From: Micromonospora narathiwatensis
Lineage (GTDB): Bacteria > Actinomycetota > Actinomycetes > Mycobacteriales > Micromonosporaceae
Direction: 5' to 3'
Length of the DNA: 64,000 nucleotides
Assembly (NCBI RefSeq): GCF_900089605.1
Contig: NZ_LT594324.1
Span: 620,001-684,000 of the forward strand
Below, one piece after another: positions 6,877 through 15,575 of this stretch. The notes beneath the pieces are model-generated. The model was not told the origin of the DNA, did no database searches, and worked only from the letters and a program-made list of their open reading frames with translations. The translations under genes were made by a program, and so were the position numbers. The stretch's first letter is position 1. The number at the start of each line of letters is the position of its first letter.

Positions 6877-7548
6877 TCAGGGCAACTCCGGCAGCGGCAG
6901 CGCGACGGCCGTGACGACCAGGCCGTCGGCGACCAGGTAGCGGCCGTGCAGCGCGGTCAGCGGCGGCCCACCGTCCGTACGGGTGCCGTCGACCAGCAGT
7001 CGGGCGGTGAAGCGGCGCGACGCGGGGTCGATGGACAGCTCCGCGTCCTCGAAGCCGAGCCAGCGCCCGGTCACCGGGTACCACGCCTTGTAGACCGACT
7101 CCTTCGCGCTGAACAGCAGCCGGTCCCAGTGCGTCGACGGGTCGGCGTGGGCCAGCCGGCGCAGCAGGTCCGGCTCGCCGGCGACGGTCACCGCCTCGCC
7201 CACCCCGTCCGGCAGCACGCCGTGCGGCTCGGCGTCGATGCCGAGGCTCGCCAGCGCGGTGTCCCGGGCGACCGCGGCGGCCCGGTAGCCGGCGCAGTGG
7301 GTGATGCTGCCGACCACGCCCGCCGGCCACAGCGGCTCCCGCTTCGGCCCGGGGAGGATCGGGGCCGGGGCGTACCCGAGACGGCCGAGGGCCTCCCGGG
7401 CGCAGCGGCGGGCGGTGACGAACTCGCGGCGGCGGCCCTCGACGGCCCTCGCGACCAGGTCCTCCTCGCCGGGGTACGGCGACTCGCCGGGCAGGTCCGC
7501 GAACGCCTCGACGGTCACCACCGACGGTGGCAGCAGTGACCCGATCAC
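6877..7548 (-). CDS. 4'-phosphopantetheinyl transferase (EntD/Sfp type)
   Basis: A 223-residue enzyme that would transfer phosphopantetheine from CoA to a Ser of acyl- or peptidyl-carrier proteins, activating polyketide or nonribosomal peptide synthases. Diagnostic motifs are GVVGSITHC (77-85), the Mg-binding GIDAE (103-107) and FSAKESVYKAW (146-156). The GTG start at 7548 shares four bases (GTGA) with the stop of the metallophosphoesterase upstream, so the pair is translationally coupled. Length suits the EntD-like group. Carrier-protein targets are not in this window. The longer open frame extending upstream is only overlap with the neighbouring gene. Confidence 0.9.
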   Translation of the reverse strand: MIGSLLPPSVVTVEAFADLPGESPYPGEEDLVARAVEGRRREFVTARRCAREALGRLGYAPAPILPGPKREPLWPAGVVGSITHCAGYRAAAVARDTALASLGIDAEPHGVLPDGVGEAVTVAGEPDLLRRLAHADPSTHWDRLLFSAKESVYKAWYPVTGRWLGFEDAELSIDPASRRFTARLLVDGTRTDGGPPLTALHGRYLVADGLVVTAVALPLPELP

Positions 7549-8378
7549 GACGCCGCCCCGAGGATCCGCCGCATCGGCTTCGGTTCGCCGCCCCGGCGGC
7601 CCCACTCGCGGGGGTAGCCCAGCGACACCTCCTCGAAGCGCACCCCGTCGTAATGGGTGGTGCGCGGGATGTGCAGGTGCCCGTAGACGGCCACGACCGC
7701 GCGGTGCCGGACGTGCCAGTCGGCGGTGCGTTCGGTGCCGCACCACTGGGCGAACTCCGGATACCAGAGCACGTCCGTCGGCTCGCGGACCAACGGCCAG
7801 TGGCTGACCAGCACGGTCGGTAGCGCCGGGTCGGTCGCGGCCAGCCGGCGTTCGGTCTCGGCGAGCCGGGCCCAGCACCAGGACTCCCGGTCCGGGTACG
7901 GGTCGGGGTGCAACAGCATCTCGTCGGTGCAGACCACCCCGGCGTCGTACGCCCGCCGCAGCGACTCCTCCTTGGTGCTGGTGCCGGGGGCGCGGAACGA
8001 GTAGTCGTAGAGCTGGAACAGCGGCGCGACGGTGACCGGGCCACCCTCGCCGTGCCACACCGGGTAGTCGTCCTCGGGGGTCAGCACGCCGTTGTCCCGG
8101 CACATCCGGACCAGGGCGTCGTAGCGGTCCCGGCCGCGCAGCGTCACCGGGTCGGCCGGGTGCGTCCACAGCTCGTGGTTGCCGGGCACCCAGACCACCG
8201 TGGCGAACCGGTCGCGGAGCTGGCGCAACGTCTCCTCGACGGCCCCGAACAGTTCGCCCACGTCGCCGGCCACGATCAGCCAGTCGTCGGCCGTCTCCGG
8301 CCGCAGACCGGCCACGATCCGGCGGTTCTCGGCGTACGACACATGGAGGTCACTGACCGCGAACAGCGAACCCGTCAC
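7545..8378 (-). CDS. Calcineurin-like metallophosphoesterase
   Basis: A 277-residue cytoplasmic phosphoesterase with the dimetal motifs in order: SDLHVSY near residue 7, AGDVGE near 38, GNHELW near 66, SHWPL near 211 and YGHLHI near 243. The GTG at 8378 was chosen because family similarity begins there (TGSLFAVSDLHV). The frame is open to an ATG at 8462, but that extension lacks a ribosome-binding site. Substrate unknown. The gene is coupled to the phosphopantetheinyl transferase gene. Known pairing of such genes suggests a role around CoA or carrier-protein metabolism, but that is inference. Confidence 0.85.
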   Translation of the reverse strand: MTGSLFAVSDLHVSYAENRRIVAGLRPETADDWLIVAGDVGELFGAVEETLRQLRDRFATVVWVPGNHELWTHPADPVTLRGRDRYDALVRMCRDNGVLTPEDDYPVWHGEGGPVTVAPLFQLYDYSFRAPGTSTKEESLRRAYDAGVVCTDEMLLHPDPYPDRESWCWARLAETERRLAATDPALPTVLVSHWPLVREPTDVLWYPEFAQWCGTERTADWHVRHRAVVAVYGHLHIPRTTHYDGVRFEEVSLGYPREWGRRGGEPKPMRRILGAAS

Positions 8379-8535
8379 CCGGTCGATCTTGCCATTGCCG
8401 CTCGCGAATGGATAGGCGGGCGCTTGAGCGACAGGGGTCAGCCGGGGCAGGATGAACGGCATCGGTGTCGCGACCCCGGCGGCGTGCAGGGCTGTACGGG
8501 ATGAAACGTCGACTCTTCACGGAAGGGACGACGGT

Positions 8536-9306
8536 ATGCACCCGATGCTGCGTCGACTCGACGACCTCGCCGCCCATCTCGCCACCCGGCCGGACACCGT
8601 GGCGCTGCTCGGCCTCGGCTCGGCCGGCACCGCGTACGACCGGCTGGACGCCCACTCCGACCTGGACTTCTTCCTCGTCGTCGCGGACGGCGCGGTGCCC
8701 CGCTACGTCGAGTCGCTCGACTGGCTGGCCGCGCCCTGCCCGGTGGCGTACAGCTTCGCCAACGAACGCCACGGCCGGAAGGTGCTCTACGCCGACGGGA
8801 TCTTCGCCGAGTACGCCGTCTTCACCGTCGACGAGCTGGCCCGGCTGCCGTTCACCGGCGCGCGGGTGGTGTGGCAGCGGCCCGACGCGCCCGCCGGGCT
8901 GGCCGAGTGCGGGCCGCCGCCCCGCCCCGCCACCCCGTACGACACGGTCGAGTTCCACCTCAACGAGGCGCTCACCAACCTCTACGTCGGCCTGCACCGC
9001 GAGCTGCGCGGGGAGCGGCTCAGCGCGTCGCGGTTCATCCAGTCGTACGCGGTGGACCGGGTGCTGGCGTTGCTGCGGCTCACCGCCCCGGACGTGGCGC
9101 ACCGGCGGGACCCGTTCGACCCGAGTCGCCGGGTCGAGCAGGCGTACCCGCCGGAGGTGCTGCCGCTGGCCGGGATGGTGCCCGGCTACCGGGACAACCG
9201 GGCGGCGGCCCGGGTGACGCTGGGCTGGCTGGCGGACCGGTTCCCGGTGGATCCGGTGATCGCCGCCGCCATCCGGGGCCTGTTGACCGCCCCGGCGGAC
9301 GGCTGA
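8536..9306 (+). CDS. Nucleotidyltransferase-fold protein (aminoglycoside adenylyltransferase-like)
   Basis: A 256-residue protein. The start was placed at ATG 8536, 8 bases after GAAGGGA. The Pol-beta-type nucleotidyltransferase signature is clear: LGLGSAGT (residues 25-32), with the metal-binding SDLDFF at 41-46. The C-terminal two thirds are helical and resemble the substrate-binding region of ANT-type proteins. It could adenylylate a small molecule or be a related protein of unknown substrate; resistance activity cannot be claimed. It is transcribed divergently from the metallophosphoesterase across a 157-base gap that should hold both promoters. Confidence 0.75.
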   Translation: MHPMLRRLDDLAAHLATRPDTVALLGLGSAGTAYDRLDAHSDLDFFLVVADGAVPRYVESLDWLAAPCPVAYSFANERHGRKVLYADGIFAEYAVFTVDELARLPFTGARVVWQRPDAPAGLAECGPPPRPATPYDTVEFHLNEALTNLYVGLHRELRGERLSASRFIQSYAVDRVLALLRLTAPDVAHRRDPFDPSRRVEQAYPPEVLPLAGMVPGYRDNRAAARVTLGWLADRFPVDPVIAAAIRGLLTAPADG

Positions 9307-9334
9307 CGGGCGAGCCGGGCGTCGGCCGGTGCGC

Positions 9335-10300
9335 CTATCGGGCGGTGAGCAGGTCGGCGAAGCGGTCGGTGGCGCGCAGCAGTTCCCGGGCGATGCCGGG
9401 TTCGGCGGCGGAGTGGCCGGCGTCGGGCACGATCCGCAGCTCCGCCTCGGGCCAGCGCCGCGCCAGGTCGTACGCGGACGCCGGTGGGCAGCAGAGGTCG
9501 TAGCGGCCGTTGATGATCACGGCGGGGAGGTGGCGGATCCGGTCCACCCCGTCGAGGAGCTGCGTGTCGCCGGTGAGGAAGCCGCCGTGCACCGCGTAGT
9601 GGGACAGGATGCGCGCGATCGGCAGCGCCTGCTCTTCGTCGGTGAAGTGGGCGAGCGTGTCGGGGGCGGGGCGCAGCGCGGAGTTGATCGCCTCCCAGCG
9701 CCCCCACGCCGCCGCGCAGGCCCGGGCCTCGGCGTCGTCGGGACCGTGCAGCCGCCGGTGGTACGCGCCGAGCACGTCGTCCCGCTCCGCCGCCGGGATC
9801 GGGGCGACGAACCGGTCCCACTCGTCCGGCTGGAGGTGGCGCAGGCCGCCCTGGTAGAACCAGTCCCGCTCACTGCGCCGCAGCAGCAGCACGCCGCGCA
9901 GGATCAGGCCGGTGACCCGGTCCGGGTGGGTCTGCGCGTACGCCAGGCCGAGGGTGACGCCCCACGAGCCGCCGAACACCAGCCAGGCGTCGATGCCGAG
10001 CCGCTCGCGGATCACCTCGATGTCGTCGACCAGGTGCCAGGTGGTGTTGGCGCGCAGCTCGCCGAACGGGGTGCTCCGGCCCGCGCCGCGCTGGTCGAAC
10101 AGCACGACCCGGTAGCGGTCCGGGTCGAAGAACCGCCGTGCCGCCGGCACCAGGCCGCCGCCGGGCCCGCCGTGCAGGAAGACCACCGGTACGCCGTCCG
10201 GCCGGCCCACCTCCTCCACGTACAGGTCGTGTCCGTCGCCGACGGCGATCCGGTGGGTGGCGTACGGCTCGATCGGCGGGTACATGGGCAGCTCGTCCAT
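9335..10300 (-). CDS. pip: Proline iminopeptidase (alpha/beta hydrolase, S33)
   Basis: A 321-residue cytoplasmic peptidase that would remove N-terminal proline from peptides. Motifs are HGGPGGG (43-49, oxyanion hole), DQRGAGRS (69-76), the nucleophile elbow GGSWG with Ser112, an Asp in GRYDLCCP near 268 and the catalytic His in DAGHSA near 296. N-terminal YPPIEPYATHRIAV is typical of the family. ATG 10300 was chosen; the frame continues upstream without recognisable sequence. Length is normal. It ends 28 bases from the convergent nucleotidyltransferase gene. Confidence 0.93.
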   Translation of the reverse strand: MDELPMYPPIEPYATHRIAVGDGHDLYVEEVGRPDGVPVVFLHGGPGGGLVPAARRFFDPDRYRVVLFDQRGAGRSTPFGELRANTTWHLVDDIEVIRERLGIDAWLVFGGSWGVTLGLAYAQTHPDRVTGLILRGVLLLRRSERDWFYQGGLRHLQPDEWDRFVAPIPAAERDDVLGAYHRRLHGPDDAEARACAAAWGRWEAINSALRPAPDTLAHFTDEEQALPIARILSHYAVHGGFLTGDTQLLDGVDRIRHLPAVIINGRYDLCCPPASAYDLARRWPEAELRIVPDAGHSAAEPGIARELLRATDRFADLLTAR

Positions 10301-10350
10301 GACGACCCATCCTGCCCGGCCGCCGCCAGCCCTGCGCACACGGCCGACGG

Positions 10351-10725
10351 TCAGCAGGCGACGTTGCTGCCGAGGTTCTTCAGCAGGGCGTCGGCGACCC
10401 AGCCGGACACGCCGGTGGTGAGATCCTTCAGGTACGTCCAGCTGTAGGTGGTGTAGCCGTTCGCGGTGGCCCGGTCGCCGGAGGTGTAGCACCAGAAGTC
10501 GACGTTGTGGCTGAGCTGCCCGAACCCGAGCGAGGGGCAGGAGGTGTGCGGGCCGGTGCGGATGTTGACGTTGCTGCCGTTGATGAGCTGGCCGCCCGCG
10601 GTGTCGATGTTGCTGTGGGAGTGGCTGCAACTCGCGCTGGCCGGGGCGGCCACGCTGGTCACCGCCACGCCGGTGCAGCCCACCGTCAGGGTGACCGCCG
10701 CCGCGACCGAGGACAACTTCCGCAT
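10351..10725 (-). CDS. Secreted SH3-like small protein
   Basis: A 124-residue exported protein. Residues 1-32 form a Sec signal (MRKLSSVAAAV...APASA-S). The mature domain contains NVNIRTGPHTSCPSLGFG, a bacterial SH3 (SH3b) motif, then a W/Y-rich strand pattern ending in SGWVADALLKNLGSNVAC. SH3b domains usually bind cell-wall peptides. Cys residues could form disulphides. GGGAGT lies 9 bases before the ATG. It lies upstream of the proline iminopeptidase on the same strand, separated by 50 bases, so co-transcription is possible. An AT-rich patch around 10745-10790 probably holds its promoter. Confidence 0.8.
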   Translation of the reverse strand: MRKLSSVAAAVTLTVGCTGVAVTSVAAPASASCSHSHSNIDTAGGQLINGSNVNIRTGPHTSCPSLGFGQLSHNVDFWCYTSGDRATANGYTTYSWTYLKDLTTGVSGWVADALLKNLGSNVAC

Positions 10726-10894
10726 GTCGATCAACTCCCCGAAGTTCCAGCCACACGCATAATGATCCACATATTTGCATGCGCCGAGGTCCGGGGCAAG
10801 GTCGGCGTGATGATGGGAACGGCGTACGGCACCCGGGTGGCGGCCGGTTCCTGACCGGCACCCGGGTGGGCGCCGGTCAGGAGCGGTGCCGCCC

Positions 10895-12373
10895 TCAGGC
10901 GTTGGCCGGAATGCCGGTGCCGGGGCCAGCCGCCGGCTCCTCGGCCGCATGCTCGGAGTCCGGGGTGGAGCGTGGCGCCGGCGTACGCACCGCGAACGCG
11001 TCGAAGCTGGGGCCTTCCAGTGCCACCCGCTCGCCCGCCGAGGCGCCGGCAGAGCGGTCCGGGACGGCGTCCGCGAGCCGCTCCGTGAGCGCCCGGTCGG
11101 CCGAGCCGTGGTCCGCGGGCTCGGTGGCGGGCCGGGCCACCTGCGGGTACTCGGCGGTCTCGGCCCCGCCCGCCGCGGCCGCCATCACCGCCGCCGCGGC
11201 CAGGTCGGCGACCCGCTTCGCCTCCCGCTGCACCCGGGCGCGGGTCTCCTTGGCGTGCTGCTCGGCGAGGTCCGCCGCCCGCCGGGCGTCGTCCAGCCGC
11301 TTGGTCTCGGCGGCCAGTTCCCGGCGTACCTCGACCAGGCGCTCCTCCAGCGCGGCCCCCTCCTGCTCGATCGTGGTGATCTCCTGGCGGCTGCGTTCGA
11401 GCTGCTGACCGACGGTCTCCAGCTCGGCCCGGAGCTGCGTGACGGTCTCCTGCCGCTGCTGGATCTCCTGCTGCACCGTGGACAGCCGCTCCTGGTGCGC
11501 CGCCGTCTCCTCGTCGGCGCGCTCGCGGACCTCGGTGGCGTACTGCTGGGCCTCGGCGACCAGCGCGGCGATGTCCCGCTCGGCGGCGCTGGCCCGGTCG
11601 GCCAGCTCCTGCTCGGCGGCGGCCCGCCGCTCGTCCAGCTCGCGGGCCATGGTGGCCTGCCACTGGGCCAGCTCCTGCTGGGCCTTGCTCCGGTTGGCCT
11701 GCACCTCCTGCTGGATCTGGGTACGGGCCGCCTTCACCAGCGCCTCGGACGCGGAGCGGGCCTGCTCGACCTGCTGGGTGCTCTGCTCGGTGATCCGCTT
11801 CGCCTCCTGCTGCGCCCGTTCGTGGGCGGCCTGCCCCTCGGCCCGCAGCTTCTCGGCCAGCTCCCGGATCGAGGTGAGTTCCGCGTGCGCGGTGGCCCGC
11901 TGCTCCTCGTGCGCCTTCTCCTGCTCGGCGCGGCGCGTCGACAGCTCCTCGTCCAGTTCCCGCAGCTCCCGGGCGGCCTCCTCCCGCGCCGAGGCCAGCA
12001 CCTTCTCCGCCTGGGCCTGGAGCTCGGCGGCGCGCTTGGTGGCGGCCTCGCTGATCTGCCCGGCCTGCTTCTCTGCCAGGTCGAGGATCTGGTCGACCAT
12101 CGGCCCGAGGTCCCGGAAGGACGCCCGGTCCACCTGCGCGGGGCGCTGCCGCAGCTCCGCCGCCTCGGCCTGGGTCCGCTGCATCTGCGCGGTCAGCTCC
12201 CGCGCCTGCGCGTACGCCCGGTCCCGGTCGGCCGTCAGCGCGGACAGCTCGCCGTCCATCTGCTGGACGTACCGGTCCACCTGGCGTTTGTCGTAGCCGC
12301 GCAGCACCGGGTCGAACCGCGGCCGTGCGGACACGTCGTCGTGGGATGCGAACGGTTCCTCGCCGTTGGACAT
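10895..12373 (-). CDS. FilP/Scy-like (DivIVA-related) coiled-coil protein
   Basis: A 492-residue cytoplasmic protein. N-terminal FDPVLRGYDKRQVDRYV (20-36) is the DivIVA-type lipid-binding motif. Residues about 40-400 are an almost unbroken coiled coil of heptads rich in E, Q, A, L and R, followed by a Pro/Ala/Glu-rich disordered tail. Family knowledge: in streptomycetes such proteins form polar or cytoskeletal filaments controlling tip growth; some are mislabelled cellulose-binding. GGAGG precedes ATG 12373 with normal spacing. It is monocistronic by strand and spacing. A role in polar growth is inference from family. Confidence 0.85.
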   Translation of the reverse strand: MSNGEEPFASHDDVSARPRFDPVLRGYDKRQVDRYVQQMDGELSALTADRDRAYAQARELTAQMQRTQAEAAELRQRPAQVDRASFRDLGPMVDQILDLAEKQAGQISEAATKRAAELQAQAEKVLASAREEAARELRELDEELSTRRAEQEKAHEEQRATAHAELTSIRELAEKLRAEGQAAHERAQQEAKRITEQSTQQVEQARSASEALVKAARTQIQQEVQANRSKAQQELAQWQATMARELDERRAAAEQELADRASAAERDIAALVAEAQQYATEVRERADEETAAHQERLSTVQQEIQQRQETVTQLRAELETVGQQLERSRQEITTIEQEGAALEERLVEVRRELAAETKRLDDARRAADLAEQHAKETRARVQREAKRVADLAAAAVMAAAAGGAETAEYPQVARPATEPADHGSADRALTERLADAVPDRSAGASAGERVALEGPSFDAFAVRTPAPRSTPDSEHAAEEPAAGPGTGIPANA

Positions 12374-12610
12374 ACGCCATCCTCCGTCAGTTCGCCAGCG
12401 CCGGGCCGGCGGGATGACCGCCCGGCAGGGCATGATGAGGCGCAACGGTACCGTCGTCGCCGCGCGGGCCCTGCCCCGCCCCGGCCCCTCGTCGCCGAGG
12501 CCGGCGAACGCCCCGGTCGGGGCCCCGGGGCGGCCGGCCGGCCCGGGGCCGGCGGTGGGGCCGGATCGGGCGGGCCGGGGATCAGGGGCCCTGTCCTTCC
12601 GAGTTGACTG
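12374..12610. other. GC-rich intergenic region with hairpin
   Basis: A non-coding gap downstream of the glycosidase-like gene. A 9-bp perfect stem (12521-12529 with 12542-12550) encloses another palindromic GGCCGGCC segment. It is a candidate terminator for the minus-strand gene ending at 12611, without a clear T-run. Confidence 0.35.
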
Positions 12611-13711
12611 TCAACCGGCCTGGAGGTCCCGCCAGGCCGTCGCCTCCGGCGACGGGTAGCCCAACTGGAACTCGGCCCAGTTGTTCCAGTACGCGATCGC
12701 GTCCACGTAGGGCTGCTGGCGCAGCCAGGTGACGTGGTCCCTCATCGCCTGCGCCCGGCCCGTCCCGGTGGTGTCGGCGGTGGTACGGACCAGCCCGTAC
12801 TCGGGCACCAGCAGTCGGATCGTCGGATACGCCGCCCGTACCTTGTTGAAGGCCGTCCCGAAGATCCGCGACGCAGGCCAGTAGCTCGCGGTGTCCCGCG
12901 AGTAGCAGTCCACGCCGTAGTGGGTCATGCCCGGGTAGCCCCAGTCGGTCGGGTTGCCCTTCCCCTCGTCCAGCCAGTACCGGGTGACGATCGGCCCGTG
13001 TCCGAGCACCCACTTCCGGTTCGGGTGCGCGGCCACGATCTGCGACACCCGGGCCGCCGTGGTCCGGTACGTCGCGGGGGCCACGTCACCCATCGGCTCG
13101 TGGTACCAGGTCAGGTAGACCGGCCGGGTCAGCCCGTTCAGCCAGGTGCTGAGCTGCTCGACGTTGTCCTTCCACGACACGTGCATCACGGCCGACGGCG
13201 CGTCGACGAACTTGCCGGCGTTCAGCGGGGGCAGCTCCGGCAGCTTGTCCCCGTCGGTGTCCACCCCGTAGTCCCGCATGTAGCGGATGTTGGGGTAGTT
13301 GGCGACGATCTGCTGGGTCGGAGCCCCCTTCTCGGTGCTCATCCCGACCAGCAGCGGCACGGTCACGGTGGTGGCGGCGGTCGCGGTCCGGCCGGCCGAG
13401 TCCCGGACCGTGGCGGTCAGGGTGATCGTGCCCGGGCCGGACAGCACGGTCACCGCGAACCGGCTGGGGTCGGTGGCGCTCGGTGTGATGGTCACCCCGG
13501 GCGCGGCACTGGTGAGCTGGACGGTCAGCGGCACGCCCAGGTCGATCCGGACCGAGGTGTCCCAGACGGTGCCGGTGGGCTCACCGACCCGGCCGGGGAA
13601 GATCAGGTGTCGTGAGTCGGGATGGTAGGCGTCCACCACGACGGTGGTGGACTTCCCGGGGAGCAGAACGGCGGGGTCGGCGGTCACGGAACGGATGACG
13701 GGAGCGGCCAT
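12611..13711 (-). CDS. Ig-like domain plus GH26/GH113-like TIM-barrel protein
   Basis: A 366-residue protein. Residues 1-118 are a beta-rich Ig-like domain (Thr/Val strands, GPGTITLTATVRDSAG). From about 122 a TIM-barrel-like hydrolase follows with YLTWYHEPMGD (199-209; Glu205 in the acid/base position of GH26-type mannanases) and LLVPEYG (301-306; Glu304 as possible nucleophile). No signal peptide is visible although the architecture is typical of exported enzymes, so it may leave by another route or the start may be wrong. GGAGG lies well placed before ATG 13711. Substrate unknown; beta-mannan or another hexose polymer is a guess. Confidence 0.6.
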   Translation of the reverse strand: MAAPVIRSVTADPAVLLPGKSTTVVVDAYHPDSRHLIFPGRVGEPTGTVWDTSVRIDLGVPLTVQLTSAAPGVTITPSATDPSRFAVTVLSGPGTITLTATVRDSAGRTATAATTVTVPLLVGMSTEKGAPTQQIVANYPNIRYMRDYGVDTDGDKLPELPPLNAGKFVDAPSAVMHVSWKDNVEQLSTWLNGLTRPVYLTWYHEPMGDVAPATYRTTAARVSQIVAAHPNRKWVLGHGPIVTRYWLDEGKGNPTDWGYPGMTHYGVDCYSRDTASYWPASRIFGTAFNKVRAAYPTIRLLVPEYGLVRTTADTTGTGRAQAMRDHVTWLRQQPYVDAIAYWNNWAEFQLGYPSPEATAWRDLQAG

Positions 13712-13894
13712 GGATGCCTCCGGGTGTGCTCCAGGGCTCCTGGCCGCACCTCACTGGGTGGCCAGGATGGCCCTGACCTGCGTATTTACCAGATTGCGTC
13801 GGCGAGACGGCATCGCCATCGGCGGCGGCAGATGGCGAAAGACCCGAGTTCTGCACGTGTTTGCCGGGCCGTCGGACGGGCCCGGCCGGCCCGG

Positions 13895-13926
13895 AAATCG
13901 GCTGGCCCGGAAATCGGCTGGCCCGG
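13895..13926. repeat. 16-bp tandem duplication
   Basis: AAATCGGCTGGCCCGG occurs twice back to back (13895-13910 and 13911-13926), about 30 bases upstream of the GNAT start. It is probably a replication slippage product in the leader region. Confidence 0.9.
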
Positions 13927-13955
13927 AGTCGCTCGCGGCCCGCATCCTGGCCGGC

Positions 13956-14411
13956 GTGACGACCGTACGGGAGCTGACCGCCGGAGACTGGCCGCAACTG
14001 TGGCCGATGCTGCGCGACATGGGCGTCGGCGACGAACCAGCCGAGACCCACCGGGAGCGCTTCCTGCGCCTGCTCGCCGACCCACGCTGGGCGCTGCTCG
14101 GCGCGGCGGACGCCGACGGGCTGACCGGGTACGCCGCCGCCCAGGACCACGGCCCGCACCTGCGCTCCGGCGACGCGCACCGGACCGCCCGCCTGCACGA
14201 CCTCTACGTACGCCCCGACCGGCGCCGGCGCGGCGTGGGGCGGGCCCTGCTCGCCGCGGCGTCGGAGTGGGCGGCCGGGCGGGCCCGCTACCTGGAGTGG
14301 CAGGCCCACCGGGAGCGGGCGGCGCCCTTCTACGAGCGGCTCGGCCTGCGCGGCGAGCCCTGCCCGCAGCCCGAGTACCCGACCTTCATCGTCGACTTCG
14401 GGGTGCGCTGA
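13956..14411 (+). CDS. GNAT family N-acetyltransferase
   Basis: A 151-residue acetyltransferase using acetyl-CoA. Motif A is visible as LHDLYVRPDRRRRGVGRALL (about residues 79-98), with the R-x2-G-x-G/A P-loop, followed by FYERLGL near 128, the usual C-terminal signature. The GTG at 13956 (TTVRELTAGDWPQLW) begins the family-like sequence; the open frame extends further upstream but through a tandem repeat of non-coding character. Substrate unknown. It converges with the 2'-5' RNA ligase-like gene, with only 3 bases between stops. Confidence 0.85.
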   Translation: MTTVRELTAGDWPQLWPMLRDMGVGDEPAETHRERFLRLLADPRWALLGAADADGLTGYAAAQDHGPHLRSGDAHRTARLHDLYVRPDRRRRGVGRALLAAASEWAAGRARYLEWQAHRERAAPFYERLGLRGEPCPQPEYPTFIVDFGVR

Positions 14412-14414
14412 GCC

Positions 14415-14930
14415 TCACGGCAGCGGGTGCGAGATGCCGCGGGCGTGATCGGTGACCGATGCCCCGACCACGGTCGCGGTCAGCGGCAGTACCTCCAGGC
14501 AGCGGCGGACCGCCGCGGCGATCAGCGGGTTCGGCACCCGCATGGAGAGCGTGCAGTGCGGCACCCAGCGCCCCGGCTGGTAGTGCTCGACCAGGCCGAT
14601 GCCGGCCCGGGCCAGCCGGCGGTGCACCTCGGCGTGGTGGGCCAGCAGTTCGGCGGTGGGCGCCGGCCCGAGCCAGAGGACCCGACCGACGAACTGGCCG
14701 GCGTGCTGGAACTCCAGCCGCAGCGGGGCCGCCACCACCATCCCGGCGAGCGCCTCGGCCACCCGGTCCGGGTCGAAGCGCGGCGCCACCGCGAGCGAGA
14801 CGTGCGGCCGGTGCCGCTGCTCCAGCAGCGACCGCATGCTCTGCACGCCCTCGGACTCCAACGCGTCCCACAACACCCGGATCCGCCGGGTGGCGTCGGT
14901 GTCGAGATACAGCTCCAGCGCCGCGACCAC
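14415..14930 (-). CDS. 2'-5' RNA ligase/phosphodiesterase-like (2H superfamily) protein
   Basis: A 171-residue 2H-fold protein. The two catalytic tetrad motifs are visible: HVSLAV (His43, Ser45) and HCTLSM (His125, Thr127), about 80 residues apart as expected. The family includes RNA ligases, cyclic phosphodiesterases and tRNA-processing enzymes; the substrate cannot be deduced. GTG start at 14930. The gene converges with the GNAT gene and is divergent from the DinB-like gene at 15028 across about 100 bases. Confidence 0.82.
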   Translation of the reverse strand: MVAALELYLDTDATRRIRVLWDALESEGVQSMRSLLEQRHRPHVSLAVAPRFDPDRVAEALAGMVVAAPLRLEFQHAGQFVGRVLWLGPAPTAELLAHHAEVHRRLARAGIGLVEHYQPGRWVPHCTLSMRVPNPLIAAAVRRCLEVLPLTATVVGASVTDHARGISHPLP

Positions 14931-15027
14931 TCGATCACCCTAGAGGTGAGGTTTGCCCGGCCCGGTGGGCGGTACTGCCCGGATGCACCGAACCGCCCGG
15001 ACGGCACCGACGGAGGAGCGTGGAACT

Positions 15028-15537
15028 GTGGACGTGAACGACCTGCTGACCGACGCGTACGGCCGGCTGCCCGATCTGGTGGAGTCGGCCGTCGCCGGGC
15101 TGAGCCCGGAGCAGCTCCGCCAGGCCCCGGCGGCCGGGGCGAACCCGGTCGGCTGGCTGGTCTGGCACCTGACCCGGATCCAGGACCACCACGTCGCCGG
15201 CGTGCTGGGGGAGGCGCAGCTCTGGGCCACCGGCGACTGGGCGGGCCGGCTGGGGCTCGAACCCGACCCGGACGACACCGGCTTCGGGCACGGCCCCGAC
15301 CAGATAGCCGCGGTACGCCCGGAGAGCGGCCAGGTGCTCGTCGACTACCACCGGGCGGTGGTCGACCGGACCCGGGCGTACCTGCGCGGGCTGCGCCCCG
15401 CCGACCTGGACCGGGTGGTCGACCGGAACTGGGACCCGCCGGTCACCCTCGGCGTCCGGTTGGTGAGCGTGCTGGCGGACGACCTTCAGCACGTCGGTCA
15501 GGCCGGGTACGTGCGCGGGCTCATCGAGCGGGGCTGA
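15028..15537 (+). CDS. DinB/DUF664-like (mycothiol-dependent enzyme fold) protein
   Basis: A 169-residue four-helix-bundle protein. Three probable metal His are seen: WLVWHLTRIQDHH (residues about 44-56) and a C-terminal DLQHVGQAGYVRG near 153-165. Family knowledge: actinobacterial DinB-like proteins are often mycothiol S-transferases or isomerases. GTG 15028 has GGAGGA 13-18 bases upstream; the open frame reaches 14953 but without a signal. A 30-bp duplication at the 3' end provides both this stop and the last codons of the convergent gene. Confidence 0.8.
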   Translation: MDVNDLLTDAYGRLPDLVESAVAGLSPEQLRQAPAAGANPVGWLVWHLTRIQDHHVAGVLGEAQLWATGDWAGRLGLEPDPDDTGFGHGPDQIAAVRPESGQVLVDYHRAVVDRTRAYLRGLRPADLDRVVDRNWDPPVTLGVRLVSVLADDLQHVGQAGYVRGLIERG

Positions 15538-15575
15538 CCGCCGCTCGGGCTCATCCGGCGGGGCTGACCGCCGCT
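15516..15575. repeat. 30-bp tandem duplication spanning two convergent stop codons
   Basis: Copies 15516-15545 and 15546-15575 differ at two bases. The first copy encodes the last residues and stop of the DinB-like gene; the second supplies, on the other strand, the C-terminal AVSPAG and stop of the hydrolase gene. Confidence 0.9.

Noticed and set aside
8452..8535. Upstream extension of the nucleotidyltransferase to an ATG at 8452.
   Set aside because: No Shine-Dalgarno and no family similarity; ATG 8536 has a good one.
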